This document shows positions 5,808 through 12,716 of a stretch of DNA of 14,652 bases, in pieces. The stretch is taken from the NCBI GenBank assembly GCA_947305675.1, contig CAMZED010000029.1, positions 1 to 14,652 of the forward strand, read 5' to 3'. A model generated the notes under the pieces. It did no database searches, was not told the DNA's origin, and saw only the letters and a program-made list of their open reading frames with translations. The position numbers and the translations under genes are program-made. The stretch is from an uncultured Clostridia bacterium. Its GTDB lineage: Bacteria > Bacillota > Clostridia > Oscillospirales > CAG-382. Position 1 is the stretch's first letter; each line of letters opens with the position of its first letter.

Positions 5808-7109
5808 ATGAACGACCAGAATCCGGAAAAACGTGAACAATCCGCTTCCGCTCAGACGGAACCGGCTTCGGAAAACAGCGGCAGCTTTGCCGTTACTCCG
5901 CGCGTTGTATTGATATTTGCCGTTATCGTCGCGCTTATCATAATACTTCTGAACGTCGACGCCGTTGCGAATCTGTTCAACAGCGTGTTCGGGATAATCG
6001 CACCTGTGCTTATCGGCATAATGATCGCCTATATCATCAATCCGCTTTACAAAATGTTCGACAGGCGGATATTCAAAACGATCTCAAAACGCGGCAAGAC
6101 GCCCGAACCCAAAGCGCACAGACGCGCCCGCGCGCTCGGCTTGTTCCTTACCATGTTCTTGCTTATCGCAATAATCGTAACGCTTCTGTTCCTCATCATC
6201 CCTCAATTTGTCGAAAATCTTCAAAAGCTTATCGACAAACTGCCCGACCTGAGCAAAAAAGTCATGGCTTGGGCGGAACAGACTTTCGGCGGCGATGCGG
6301 CGGAGACGAATTCTTTCCGCGAAAACATCCTTGAATTCATCCGCAACTTTACGTCCGAACTCGGCAATCTGTCTTCGACGTTAAAGCTCAACGACCTTGT
6401 AAGCGCGGTTTCTTCCGTCGCCTCGGCGGTGTTCAATTTCGTCGTGGCTCTGGTGGTATGCGTATATGCCTTGCTCGAACGCGATAAATTCATCGCTCAG
6501 GGCAAAAAGATCCTTTTCTCGCTGTTCCCGGTCAGCCGTGCAAACGGCATACTTACCGCCGCGCGCTACGGTAACGACGTGTTCGGCAAGTTCATAACCG
6601 GGAAAACTGCTTACTTCCACCGTGGTCGGAATAGTCACGTTCATATTTATGGCGTTGTGCGGTATGCCTTACGCCCTGCTTTCGAGCGTGATCGTGGCGT
6701 TCTGCAACGTCATACCGTTCATCGGGCCGTTCATCGGCGGGTTCCTCACCGTGTTCATTGTCCTTATCACCGATTTCCGTCAGGGTATAATCTACCTTAT
6801 TTTCTTCATAATCCTTCAGCAGATCGACGGCAACATAATGTCTCCGATGATCACCGAGGACCGCACCGGCGTAAGCAAGTTCTGGGTCACTTTCGCGGTG
6901 CTTCTGTTCGGCGGAATGTTCGGAATCCCCGGGATGCTGTTCGCGGTGCCGCTGTTCGCCGTTATCTATTACTGTATAAAAATATTCGTCGAGCGCAGCC
7001 TTGTCGCCAAAGGGCTCCCCGTCGAAACGACTTCTTACTTCGCCGCCTGCGGGTTCGATCCCGTCACCAAAGAGGCGCTTTATTCGGTGGGAGAACAGCG
7101 CCACATTAA
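5808..7109 (+). CDS. AI-2E family transporter, N-terminal part (frameshifted gene)
   Basis: The ATG at 5808 follows AAAGGAG. The first 266 or so residues are a valid AI-2E family transporter (PF01594): a Ser/Glu-rich cytoplasmic start, membrane segments near 31-48 and 52-75, another near 108-130, an amphipathic stretch (FVENLQKLIDKLPDL), a membrane segment near 205-222, and the family sequence YGNDVFGKFITGK. After FITGK, at the A-run 6603-6606, the frame goes wrong. Residues from about 267 to 433 are Arg/His-rich with no membrane segments and are translation of the wrong frame. The real C-terminal half continues in the next frame to 7230. The family covers the autoinducer-2 exporter TqsA and Na+/H+ antiporters, so the substrate cannot be assigned. 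It has its own promoter and is separated from the B12 operon by another one. Confidence 0.85.
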   Translation: MNDQNPEKREQSASAQTEPASENSGSFAVTPRVVLIFAVIVALIIILLNVDAVANLFNSVFGIIAPVLIGIMIAYIINPLYKMFDRRIFKTISKRGKTPEPKAHRRARALGLFLTMFLLIAIIVTLLFLIIPQFVENLQKLIDKLPDLSKKVMAWAEQTFGGDAAETNSFRENILEFIRNFTSELGNLSSTLKLNDLVSAVSSVASAVFNFVVALVVCVYALLERDKFIAQGKKILFSLFPVSRANGILTAARYGNDVFGKFITGKTAYFHRGRNSHVHIYGVVRYALRPAFERDRGVLQRHTVHRAVHRRVPHRVHCPYHRFPSGYNLPYFLHNPSADRRQHNVSDDHRGPHRRKQVLGHFRGASVRRNVRNPRDAVRGAAVRRYLLLYKNIRRAQPCRQRAPRRNDFLLRRLRVRSRHQRGALFGGRTAPH

Positions 7110-7230
7110 AAAGCCGCGCCTTTCTTTCAAAAGCATCATCAAGGCGCTGTTCGGCAAAAAAGTCACCGTCGACGACGGCACAAAGCCGACCGAATCCGAA
7201 ACGGATAAAACAAAGCCGGGCAAAAATTGA
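6607..7230 (+). pseudogene. C-terminal part of the AI-2E family transporter, out of frame
   Basis: Removing one A from the AAAA at 6603-6606 joins FITGK to LLTSTVVGIVTFIFMALCG and onward through the most conserved part of the family: GMPYALLSSVIVAFCNVIPF, GPFIGG, ILQQIDGNIMSP, then WVTFAVLLFGGMFGIPGML and FAVIYY. The protein ends in a basic, polar tail. The span 5808-7230 is 1423 nt, one more than 474 codons, in exact agreement with a single-base insertion. An internal ATG at 6622 could start this piece but has no Shine-Dalgarno site. The restored protein would be 473 residues, slightly longer than most relatives because of its N- and C-terminal tails. Insertion in a homopolymer suggests a sequencing error or phase-variable tract. 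Confidence 0.9.
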
Positions 7231-7239
7231 CCGAAACTG

Positions 7240-7268
7240 TTGACAAAATCCAAGTTTGATGTTAACAT
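7240..7268 (+). promoter_or_regulatory. Vegetative promoter of the B12-regulated operon
   Basis: A perfect TTGACA (7240-7245) and TAACAT (7263-7268) stand 17 nt apart, 10 nt after the stop of the transporter frame. The expected start near 7275 leaves a leader of about 300 nt that contains the cobalamin riboswitch and its terminators. Confidence 0.85.
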
Positions 7269-7281
7269 GAATCACGAAGAT

Positions 7282-7450
7282 ACGCGCGGGTAACCTCCGC
7301 GCGCGTCAAATAAAAAACTGAATACGGCACCGCGGCTCCGCCGAAAGGCGGATCAGAGGGAAGTTCGGTGAAAATCCGTCACAACCGCCATTACCGTAAT
7401 TGGGCTTTCGCCCATAAGCCGGAATACTCGTCGCGGAGTTCTGTTGTAAA
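7282..7450 (+). ncRNA. Cobalamin (B12) riboswitch
   Basis: The leader contains the cobalamin aptamer hallmarks in order. CCGCC-GAAA-GGCGG (7338-7351) forms a peripheral hairpin, followed by GAGGGAA (7356-7362) and GGTGAAAATCC (7367-7377). Next come the degenerate core ACAACCGCCATTACCGTAA (7381-7399), a TGGGC-TTTC-GCCCA hairpin (7401-7414), and the B12-box-like AAGCCGGAATACTCG (7416-7430). A GC-rich hairpin at 7282-7306 (ACGCGCG/CGCGCGT) lies near the expected 5' end and is probably part of the leader but not of the ligand core. By family knowledge this RNA binds adenosyl- or other cobalamins and represses downstream genes when ligand is abundant. Here it governs a putative corrinoid import operon, which fits. 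Outer boundaries are approximate. Confidence 0.9.
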
Positions 7451-7483
7451 CACTTTTGGGTGAAGAAGAGTGCGATCTGATAT

Positions 7484-7505
7484 CCTGCGGGAACGCGGGC
7501 TTTTT
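7484..7505 (+). terminator. First leader hairpin after the riboswitch
   Basis: CCTGCG pairs with CGCGGG around GGAA, followed by C and five T residues. It lies about 35 nt beyond the aptamer and could be part of the expression platform. The T-tract is short, so it may be a weaker terminator than the next hairpin. Confidence 0.65.
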
Positions 7506-7530
7506 GCTCGTGCCGCCGAATTGGTTGAAT

Positions 7531-7555
7531 CGCGCTTTTCAAAGGCGCGTTTTTT
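7531..7555 (+). terminator. Second, stronger leader terminator before the operon
   Basis: CGCGCTTT pairs with AAGGCGCG through an 8-bp stem with a tight loop (one G-U pair), followed by six T residues, right before the AAAGGGG site of the first gene. Its position between riboswitch and first coding sequence makes it the likeliest target of ligand control. I could not identify an antiterminator pairing by eye. Confidence 0.85.
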
Positions 7556-7578
7556 GTTGCCGAAAGGGGATGGTGTTT

Positions 7579-7848
7579 GTGAAATACAGCAAAGAGCTTT
7601 GCATTTCGCTGCTTAAGTCAAAACACTTCGACGGCGGCGGATTGCCGAAGAAAAGCGATTTTACACAGGAAGAAGTTATGGCGATCAAAGCGTTTCTCGG
7701 ACCTTGGCCGCGTGCGTTGGAAGCGGCGGGGCTGAAAGAGCCGAGAGATAATATCAGGATTCTCACGCTGAAAGGAACGAAATCTTTTCTGTTCAAGAAA
7801 AATGAACGAATTAAAAAGATCCCGAAAAAAGGAAGGAAAAGAAAATGA
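7579..7848 (+). CDS. Small basic protein resembling a homing-endonuclease-associated repeat
   Basis: This 89-residue frame is the first gene after the B12 riboswitch. I prefer the GTG at 7579 because AAAGGGG ends 9 nt upstream; the ATG at 7570 touches that site and the GTG at 7573 leaves only 3 nt. The stop overlaps the ATG of the next gene as ATGA, strong evidence that it is a real, translated gene. The central pattern GGGLPKKSDFTQEEVMAI, then FLGPWPRALEAAGLKEP, resembles the short helical repeat associated with HNH homing endonucleases (HNH_repeat type), a probable DNA-binding unit. No nuclease motif is present. The C-terminus is very basic (KKIPKKGRKRK). It could be a small DNA- or RNA-binding regulator of the operon, but that is speculation; the family match is from memory. 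Confidence 0.7.
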   Translation: MKYSKELCISLLKSKHFDGGGLPKKSDFTQEEVMAIKAFLGPWPRALEAAGLKEPRDNIRILTLKGTKSFLFKKNERIKKIPKKGRKRK

Positions 7849-8681
7849 AAAAGTTCAGTAAGATCCTCATTCTCGCTTTCGTCGCAATCGTTATCGTCGC
7901 GGCAATGCCTTTTGCGGTTTCCGCCGAAACCTTAAAAGTCACGCTGCGCGTCGAAGGAATAGAAGCAAACCTCTTCTACGGTACGGTGGAATATGAATCC
8001 GGCGACAAAGCGGTCACCGCAGCCGACATAATAGACAAAGCCGCCGAAGACAATGAATCTTTGACGGTGGTCGGTGCCTCCGCGGGCTATATCACCTCCG
8101 TCAACGGTATCGATGGCGGAAAATACGGCGGATGGGACGGCTGGATGTACCGCGTAAACGATATCGAAGCCTCTGTCGGCGTAAACGAATATGAAGTTAA
8201 GAACGGCGACGTTATAGTTCTTTATTACAGTGACGCTTTCGGCGCCGGTATGCAGTATCCCGAGCTCGATACTTCCAAACTTTCCGAAGGCGTTATAAAA
8301 GTCACCTCGAAAGATACTACGTATGACGCATCGTATAACCCCACGGTCACTGTAAACCCCGTTGTCGGAGCCGCTTTTAAGTTCGACGGCAACACTTATA
8401 CCACCGATGAAAAAGGCGAAGTAAAGATCGACGCTTCTCTCCTCACCGCCGGCAGTCACAAAGTTGCTGTCGAAAAATACGCCGAGAACGGCTGCCCGAC
8501 AGTCCTCCGTCTCGCTCCCGACGCAAAGGTCAGGATCGCCGCTCAGGAACAGGGCAATGACCACGTCAAAGCCGGAGACAATGGCGTTATGGTTTACATA
8601 ATTATTGCCGCGGCCGCATTCGGCCTTCTCTGCACGGTTTTGGTAAGCGCCAAAAAATCAAGGAAAAATGAACTTGACTGA
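7845..8681 (+). CDS. Membrane-anchored DUF4430 surface protein, putative corrinoid binder
   Basis: The 278-residue protein has a signal peptide (residues 1-27, ending FAVSA), a DUF4430 domain at about 30-130 and a second beta-rich domain at about 145-232. A C-terminal membrane segment (about 248-268) is followed by KKSRKNELD, so it is anchored with its domains outside. The DUF4430 hallmark is GGWDGWMYRVNDIEAS (96-110) followed by YEVKNGDVIVLYYSD. This domain is related to the C-terminal beta domain of transcobalamin and intrinsic factor. The second domain (FKFDGNTYTTDEKGEVKI, then LTAGSHKVAVEKY) looks like the carboxypeptidase-regulatory or PEGA-like folds common in surface proteins. The start has AAGGAAAAG upstream and overlaps the previous gene by 4 nt. 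With a B12 riboswitch ahead and an ECF transporter behind, binding corrinoid at the surface is the best inference. Confidence 0.85.
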   Translation: MKKFSKILILAFVAIVIVAAMPFAVSAETLKVTLRVEGIEANLFYGTVEYESGDKAVTAADIIDKAAEDNESLTVVGASAGYITSVNGIDGGKYGGWDGWMYRVNDIEASVGVNEYEVKNGDVIVLYYSDAFGAGMQYPELDTSKLSEGVIKVTSKDTTYDASYNPTVTVNPVVGAAFKFDGNTYTTDEKGEVKIDASLLTAGSHKVAVEKYAENGCPTVLRLAPDAKVRIAAQEQGNDHVKAGDNGVMVYIIIAAAAFGLLCTVLVSAKKSRKNELD

Positions 8682-10206
8682 CGTTTTCAAAAGAATAGCT
8701 TCGGTCACCGCGGCAGTGCTTTTTGCACTGCTCGCGGTTTTTCCTGTCGCCGCCAAAACAGACGGTGCCGATCCCGCTACGCTTTACGAAGGGGTGGTCG
8801 GGTATTTCAGAAATAAATACTCGGCGGCGGATACAAATACGCTTATCGGAGACGGAAGCGCGGAATGGGTTTATCTTTCGCTTCGTTCCGGCGGCGAAAC
8901 CGCCGGGGTGAACAAATTCGCCGCGGCGCTTTCCGGGCTTGAATTCAGCGGATCGCCGGTCGAACGCCAAAGGATCGCTTTGACGATGATCGCATCGGGA
9001 ATGGACTCCGAGGCTCTTGCGATAGCCGAAGAAACCGTCGGCAAGCTCGGCATTATGAGCAATATCTTCGGCTTGATAATTTTCGACAGCCTCGGGTCGG
9101 ATCTGTATTCCGGACCGCTCGACGCCCTGCTCGAAGCGCAGCTTCCCAAAGGGGGGTGGGCGCTTTACGGCGAGAAATTCGATTTCGACGTGACGGCAAT
9201 GACGATCACCGCGCTTTCGAAACACAAGGATCATCCCGGCGTTTCCGAGGCGATCGAAAAAGGGTTCGATCTTATTTCAAGCCGCCAGGAACCGACGGGA
9301 GATTTCAGCAGTTGGGGCGTTCGCAATCCCGAATCGGGCTGCCAGGTGATTATCGCGCTGTGCGCCTGCGGGATCGATCCGCTTGCCGATGAACGGTTTA
9401 TAAAGAACGGCAACACGCTTTTGGACGGATTAGCGCTTTATCTGCGCGACGACGGCGGCTTTTCGCATACGCTCGACGGCAAAACGAACACAAACTCGAG
9501 TTATCAGGCACTTCAGGCACTCACAGCGTTAAAAGTGTTTCCCGACCGCGGTTTTTATGATTTTCCGCCCGTCGACTCCCAACCGGTAAATCCGGTTGAA
9601 AGCGCAGACCCGCTCCCGGAGGACGGTTCGTCTTATGCCGATACTTCCGAATTTTCACAGCCTTCGCCGGAATCCGGCCGGGATGCTGAAACGGGCTTCC
9701 CGGTACGCAAAGCCATTATTGCTCTGGCGATAGTGGCGGTCGGCGCTTCGGCCGTCGTTGTCCTTGCCGTAACCAAAAAAGGCGGGAAGCGCGTTATCGC
9801 GGTCGTCGCCGTATTTACTTTTGCTGTTGCGGCGGCGTCGTTAGCGCTTGATATAAAAACGCCGCAGGAGTATTCCGATTCGGTCGAAGTCAGCGCGGAT
9901 TTCGATTATTTCGTCAGTTTCACGCTCGATTACGGCGAATCCGCCGGCGGTTTTGCCGGTACTTATTCGGTCGGCGTCGTCAAAGGCGACACCGTGCTCG
10001 ACGTATTGCGCAGGTTCTCCGCGGAACGCGGAATAAAAGTCGACCTGCGCGGAAGTTACGTAAGGGGGATCGACGGCGTTTACGAATTCGATCTCTCGCC
10101 CTCGTCCGGCTGGATGTATGAGGTGAACGGCGAATATCCCATGGCTACCGCGGTCGATTACCTTGTGAAAGAAAACGACGTTATCGTCTGGCGCTACGTT
10201 TCGTAA
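8668..10206 (+). CDS. Transcobalamin-like surface protein: alpha/alpha barrel, two membrane segments, DUF4430
   Basis: The 512-residue protein begins with a signal peptide (residues 1-29, ending FPVAA). Residues about 40-297 form helical repeats of the prenyltransferase/squalene-cyclase type, seen as KGGWALYG...TAMTITAL, GDFSSWGVRNPESGCQVIIA and DDGGFSHTLDG...SSYQALQALTAL. A Pro/Ser/Asp-rich linker (298-345) leads to two membrane segments (about 349-368 and 375-394) joined by the basic loop TKKGGKR. A C-terminal DUF4430 domain (about 408-512) contains SSGWMYEVNGEY and KENDVIVWRYVS. Barrel then DUF4430 is the domain order of animal transcobalamin and intrinsic factor, which hold B12 between the two. 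By the positive-inside rule both domains lie outside the cell. Enzymatic prenyl transfer is unlikely since no DDxTAW-type motif is seen. It overlaps the preceding gene by 14 nt, with AAGGAA before its ATG. Confidence 0.85.
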   Translation: MNLTDVFKRIASVTAAVLFALLAVFPVAAKTDGADPATLYEGVVGYFRNKYSAADTNTLIGDGSAEWVYLSLRSGGETAGVNKFAAALSGLEFSGSPVERQRIALTMIASGMDSEALAIAEETVGKLGIMSNIFGLIIFDSLGSDLYSGPLDALLEAQLPKGGWALYGEKFDFDVTAMTITALSKHKDHPGVSEAIEKGFDLISSRQEPTGDFSSWGVRNPESGCQVIIALCACGIDPLADERFIKNGNTLLDGLALYLRDDGGFSHTLDGKTNTNSSYQALQALTALKVFPDRGFYDFPPVDSQPVNPVESADPLPEDGSSYADTSEFSQPSPESGRDAETGFPVRKAIIALAIVAVGASAVVVLAVTKKGGKRVIAVVAVFTFAVAAASLALDIKTPQEYSDSVEVSADFDYFVSFTLDYGESAGGFAGTYSVGVVKGDTVLDVLRRFSAERGIKVDLRGSYVRGIDGVYEFDLSPSSGWMYEVNGEYPMATAVDYLVKENDVIVWRYVS

Positions 10207-10242
10207 AATCATCATAAATTTTTCAAAAAGGAGGTACCGTGT

Positions 10243-11112
10243 ATGCTTTCCGGTTTAAAAAGGCTCAATCCGTTCGCTTTGCCGGCGTGCATTCTGCCGC
10301 AGCTGTTTCAGGCGATGTTCGTGCGCGATCCCGTCGTAACGGCGATATCGCTCGCCGGGGGTATCGCGGTGGCTTTGAAGTTTTTCGACGCAAAGGTCTT
10401 TAAAAAAACGCCGATGTTTATCGTTTTTGCCGTTGCCGCCGGGCTGTTGAACACCTTTGTCAATCACCGGGGTGACACGCCGTTTGTTTATATCAACGAT
10501 TCCGCTCTTACTTTCGAATCGTTTTTTTACGGGTTCAGGTTCGCTTTCGCGGTGTTTGCGGCGGTATTGTGGTTCGCCCTGCTTACCGAACTCTTCACTT
10601 CTTCGCATGTTATTTATGTTTTCGGGCGGATATCGCCTTCGCTCGCACTGGTCGTATCGGCGGCGCTTCGCTATATCCCGCTTTTTACGGCAAGGATAAA
10701 AGAAACGTCGCTTTCACACACCGCGCTCGGGTCGCGTTCCGACGTCAAAATCTCCGATCGGGTGCGTTCCGCCGGGGATACCGTCGCAACAATGGTCGCC
10801 TGGTCCTGCGAGACGGCGATCGATTCTGCCGATTCGATGCGTGCGCGCGGATACGGTGCCGCAAAACGCCGTGCGCGGCAAAAACGCAGCTTCAAAGCGT
10901 TCGACGGATTTGTCGTTACGGCGGGGATAATTCTGTTTGCGGCTTCGGTCGCGCTTATCGCTTGCGGCGGCGGAGAATTCAATTATTTCCCCGTCATATC
11001 TTTTTCCGGCGGGATAAGCACTTATCTGCTTTACGCCGTTTCCGCTCTGCTTTCGTTTTTGCCGGCATTTGTCGAGCTTAGGGAGGAATTGTTATGGAAG
11101 CGCTCACGGTAA
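10243..11112 (+). CDS. ecfT: ECF transporter T component (CbiQ/EcfT family)
   Basis: This 289-residue integral membrane protein couples ATP hydrolysis to movement of the S component in energy-coupling-factor vitamin importers. Membrane segments can be seen near 31-48, 56-73, 95-118, 130-146, 223-243 and 258-276. The conserved cytoplasmic coupling region includes LRYIPLFTARIKE (142-154) and the signature SMRARGYG (198-205), the Ala-Arg-Gly motif that docks on the ATPases. The ATG at 10243 has a full AAGGAGGT 6 nt upstream. The 36-nt gap before it is the largest between genes in this operon, and the gene overlaps the ATPase gene by 19 nt. Context (B12 riboswitch, DUF4430 proteins) points to a corrinoid substrate for the complex, though the T component itself does not set specificity. 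Confidence 0.92.
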   Translation: MLSGLKRLNPFALPACILPQLFQAMFVRDPVVTAISLAGGIAVALKFFDAKVFKKTPMFIVFAVAAGLLNTFVNHRGDTPFVYINDSALTFESFFYGFRFAFAVFAAVLWFALLTELFTSSHVIYVFGRISPSLALVVSAALRYIPLFTARIKETSLSHTALGSRSDVKISDRVRSAGDTVATMVAWSCETAIDSADSMRARGYGAAKRRARQKRSFKAFDGFVVTAGIILFAASVALIACGGGEFNYFPVISFSGGISTYLLYAVSALLSFLPAFVELREELLWKRSR

Positions 11113-12716
11113 AAAATCTGTCTTTCAAATATCCCGCGGCGCCTTCCCGGGCGCTCAATGACGTTTCACTGTCGGTAAGCGAAGGGGAATTCGTCCTGCT
11201 TTGCGGCGGGACGGGATGCGGCAAGACCACTTTTTTAAGGCTTATAAAAGCTTCGCTCGCGCCGCACGGCGAAAAACTGGGCGATATAGCGGTATTCGGT
11301 AAAGATCCCCGCGCAATGAGCATTTTTGAAGAAGCGACCTCGGTCGGTATGGTCATGCAGCGCCCCGAAAGCCAGATCGTAAGCGAAAACGTTATCGACG
11401 AACTCGCTTTCGGGCTTTCGAACCTGGGGATAGATAATTCACTTATCCATCGCAGGACAGCGGAAGTATCAGGCTATTTCGGGATCGACCACTGGGCGGA
11501 AAAACCCATCGCCTCACTTTCGGGCGGGCAGAAACAAATCATTAATCTCGCCTCGGTCATCGCAATGCGCCCAAAACTGCTTCTGCTCGACGAGCCCACC
11601 TCGCGCCTCGATCCGATATCCGCCGCGGAATTCATCTCGGCGGTCACCAGGCTTAACCGCGAGACCGGCATTACAGTTATAATGGCGGAACACCGCCTTG
11701 AATCGGCTTTTCCGGTTTGCGACAGAGTGGTGTTTATGCGCGACGGCGGGATCGAAGTCGATTCCCCCCCGCGCGCGGCGGCAAAAATAATGGCTTCCAG
11801 CGAAAACGGTATCGGATTCCTTCCTCCGCCGACAAAAATATTCGCGCTCGGCGGCCGGTCGGACGACCTTCCGCTTACCGTCCGCGAAGCACGCGAGTTG
11901 ATCGGCGAAGCCGAACTTGTCTCAGGGGACGGCGGCGTGCCGGAATTATTGCAAACCGAAACGTTATTGGAAGCAAAAGACCTGTTTTTCAGATATGAAA
12001 AAAACTCGAAAGACGTAATAAAAGGCGCCGGGATCAGCGTCTCCCGCGGGGAGATACTCTGCCTTATGGGCGGGAACGCCGCCGGAAAATCGACGTTGCT
12101 CAAATGCCTTGCCGGACTGCTCAAACCCTATGACGGCTCCGTGAAGATAAGCGGCAGGAAACTGCGCGATATGAGCAAAAGCGAATTGTATGCAAAGACC
12201 GTCGCCTATTTGCCGCAGGACGTCAACGCGGTTTTCAGCTGCGCCACCGTCGCCGAGGAACTCGCGGCTGTCGGAATAAGCAAACAAGATATCCCGCTAT
12301 CGCTTGAACCTCTTGCCGGAATGCACCCCTATGACCTTTCCGGCGGCGAACAGCAAAAATGTGCGCTGGCAAAGATAACGGCGAAAAAACCCGAGATCAT
12401 ATTGCTCGACGAGCCGACAAAAGGCTTGGATCCGCAGTCGGTAAAAGAACTTGCCGCGGCAGTAAAGGCGTTTTCGTATTCCGGCGCCGCGGTGATCTGC
12501 GTAACGCACGATTCCGAGTTTGCGGCGTCGATAGCCGATTCGGTCGTGCTTATGTTCGGCGGAGTCTGCGGCGAAAAAGTCTCTCCGCTTGAATTTTTTG
12601 TCGGGAATTCATTTTATACCACCGCGGCGGCAAGGATCGCAAAAGGGCATTCCGAAACCATATTCCGCTCGGAACAGCTTTCTAAGGCGTTGAGAAAGGC
12701 GGCAGGGATTGGATAA
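11094..12716 (+). CDS. ECF transporter ATPase, two ABC domains fused
   Basis: The 540-residue protein has two complete ABC ATPase domains. Domain 1 has Walker A GGTGCGKTT (38-46), Q-loop Gln89, signature LSGGQ (142-146), Walker B LLLLDEP (162-168) and switch His200. Domain 2 has GGNAAGKST (326-334), Gln375, LSGGE (415-419), IILLDEP (435-441) and His472. The middle linker (about 235-290) is variable. It equals EcfA1 and EcfA2 joined into one chain, as known for YkoD-type transporters, and would form the motor on the inner face of the membrane. Both sites look catalytically complete. The ATG at 11094 follows GGGAGGA inside the end of ecfT, so translation is coupled. The end overlaps the S-component gene by 8 nt. 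A dedicated, non-shared ECF module is therefore encoded here. Confidence 0.95.
   Translation: MEALTVKNLSFKYPAAPSRALNDVSLSVSEGEFVLLCGGTGCGKTTFLRLIKASLAPHGEKLGDIAVFGKDPRAMSIFEEATSVGMVMQRPESQIVSENVIDELAFGLSNLGIDNSLIHRRTAEVSGYFGIDHWAEKPIASLSGGQKQIINLASVIAMRPKLLLLDEPTSRLDPISAAEFISAVTRLNRETGITVIMAEHRLESAFPVCDRVVFMRDGGIEVDSPPRAAAKIMASSENGIGFLPPPTKIFALGGRSDDLPLTVREARELIGEAELVSGDGGVPELLQTETLLEAKDLFFRYEKNSKDVIKGAGISVSRGEILCLMGGNAAGKSTLLKCLAGLLKPYDGSVKISGRKLRDMSKSELYAKTVAYLPQDVNAVFSCATVAEELAAVGISKQDIPLSLEPLAGMHPYDLSGGEQQKCALAKITAKKPEIILLDEPTKGLDPQSVKELAAAVKAFSYSGAAVICVTHDSEFAASIADSVVLMFGGVCGEKVSPLEFFVGNSFYTTAAARIAKGHSETIFRSEQLSKALRKAAGIG

Noticed and set aside
6603..6606. Programmed ribosomal frameshift in the AI-2E transporter
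   Set aside because: There is no known slippery heptamer with a clear downstream stimulator, and this family is not known to use frameshifting; a single-base insertion explains it more simply.
6607..7109. Long Arg/His-rich C-terminal tail continuing the transporter frame
   Set aside because: It lies after the extra A, has no membrane segments and is the wrong-frame translation of the conserved transporter half found one frame over.
6592..7275. Minus-strand open frame of 227 codons
   Set aside because: It is antisense to the conserved transporter, has charged low-complexity composition, no Shine-Dalgarno site, and spans the promoter of the B12 operon.
7456..7578. N-terminal extension of the small repeat-like protein from an ATG at 7456
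   Set aside because: That start would place coding sequence across both terminator hairpins; AAAGGGG at 7563-7569 supports a start at 7579 or close by.
8602..9234. Minus-strand open frame of 210 codons
   Set aside because: It is antisense to the DUF4430 genes, with no start signals and no family resemblance.
8668..10206. Prenyltransferase or terpene cyclase enzyme
   Set aside because: The barrel repeats resemble those enzymes, but no catalytic DDxTAW or related motif is seen, the protein is exported, and the DUF4430 domain and operon point to a binding role.
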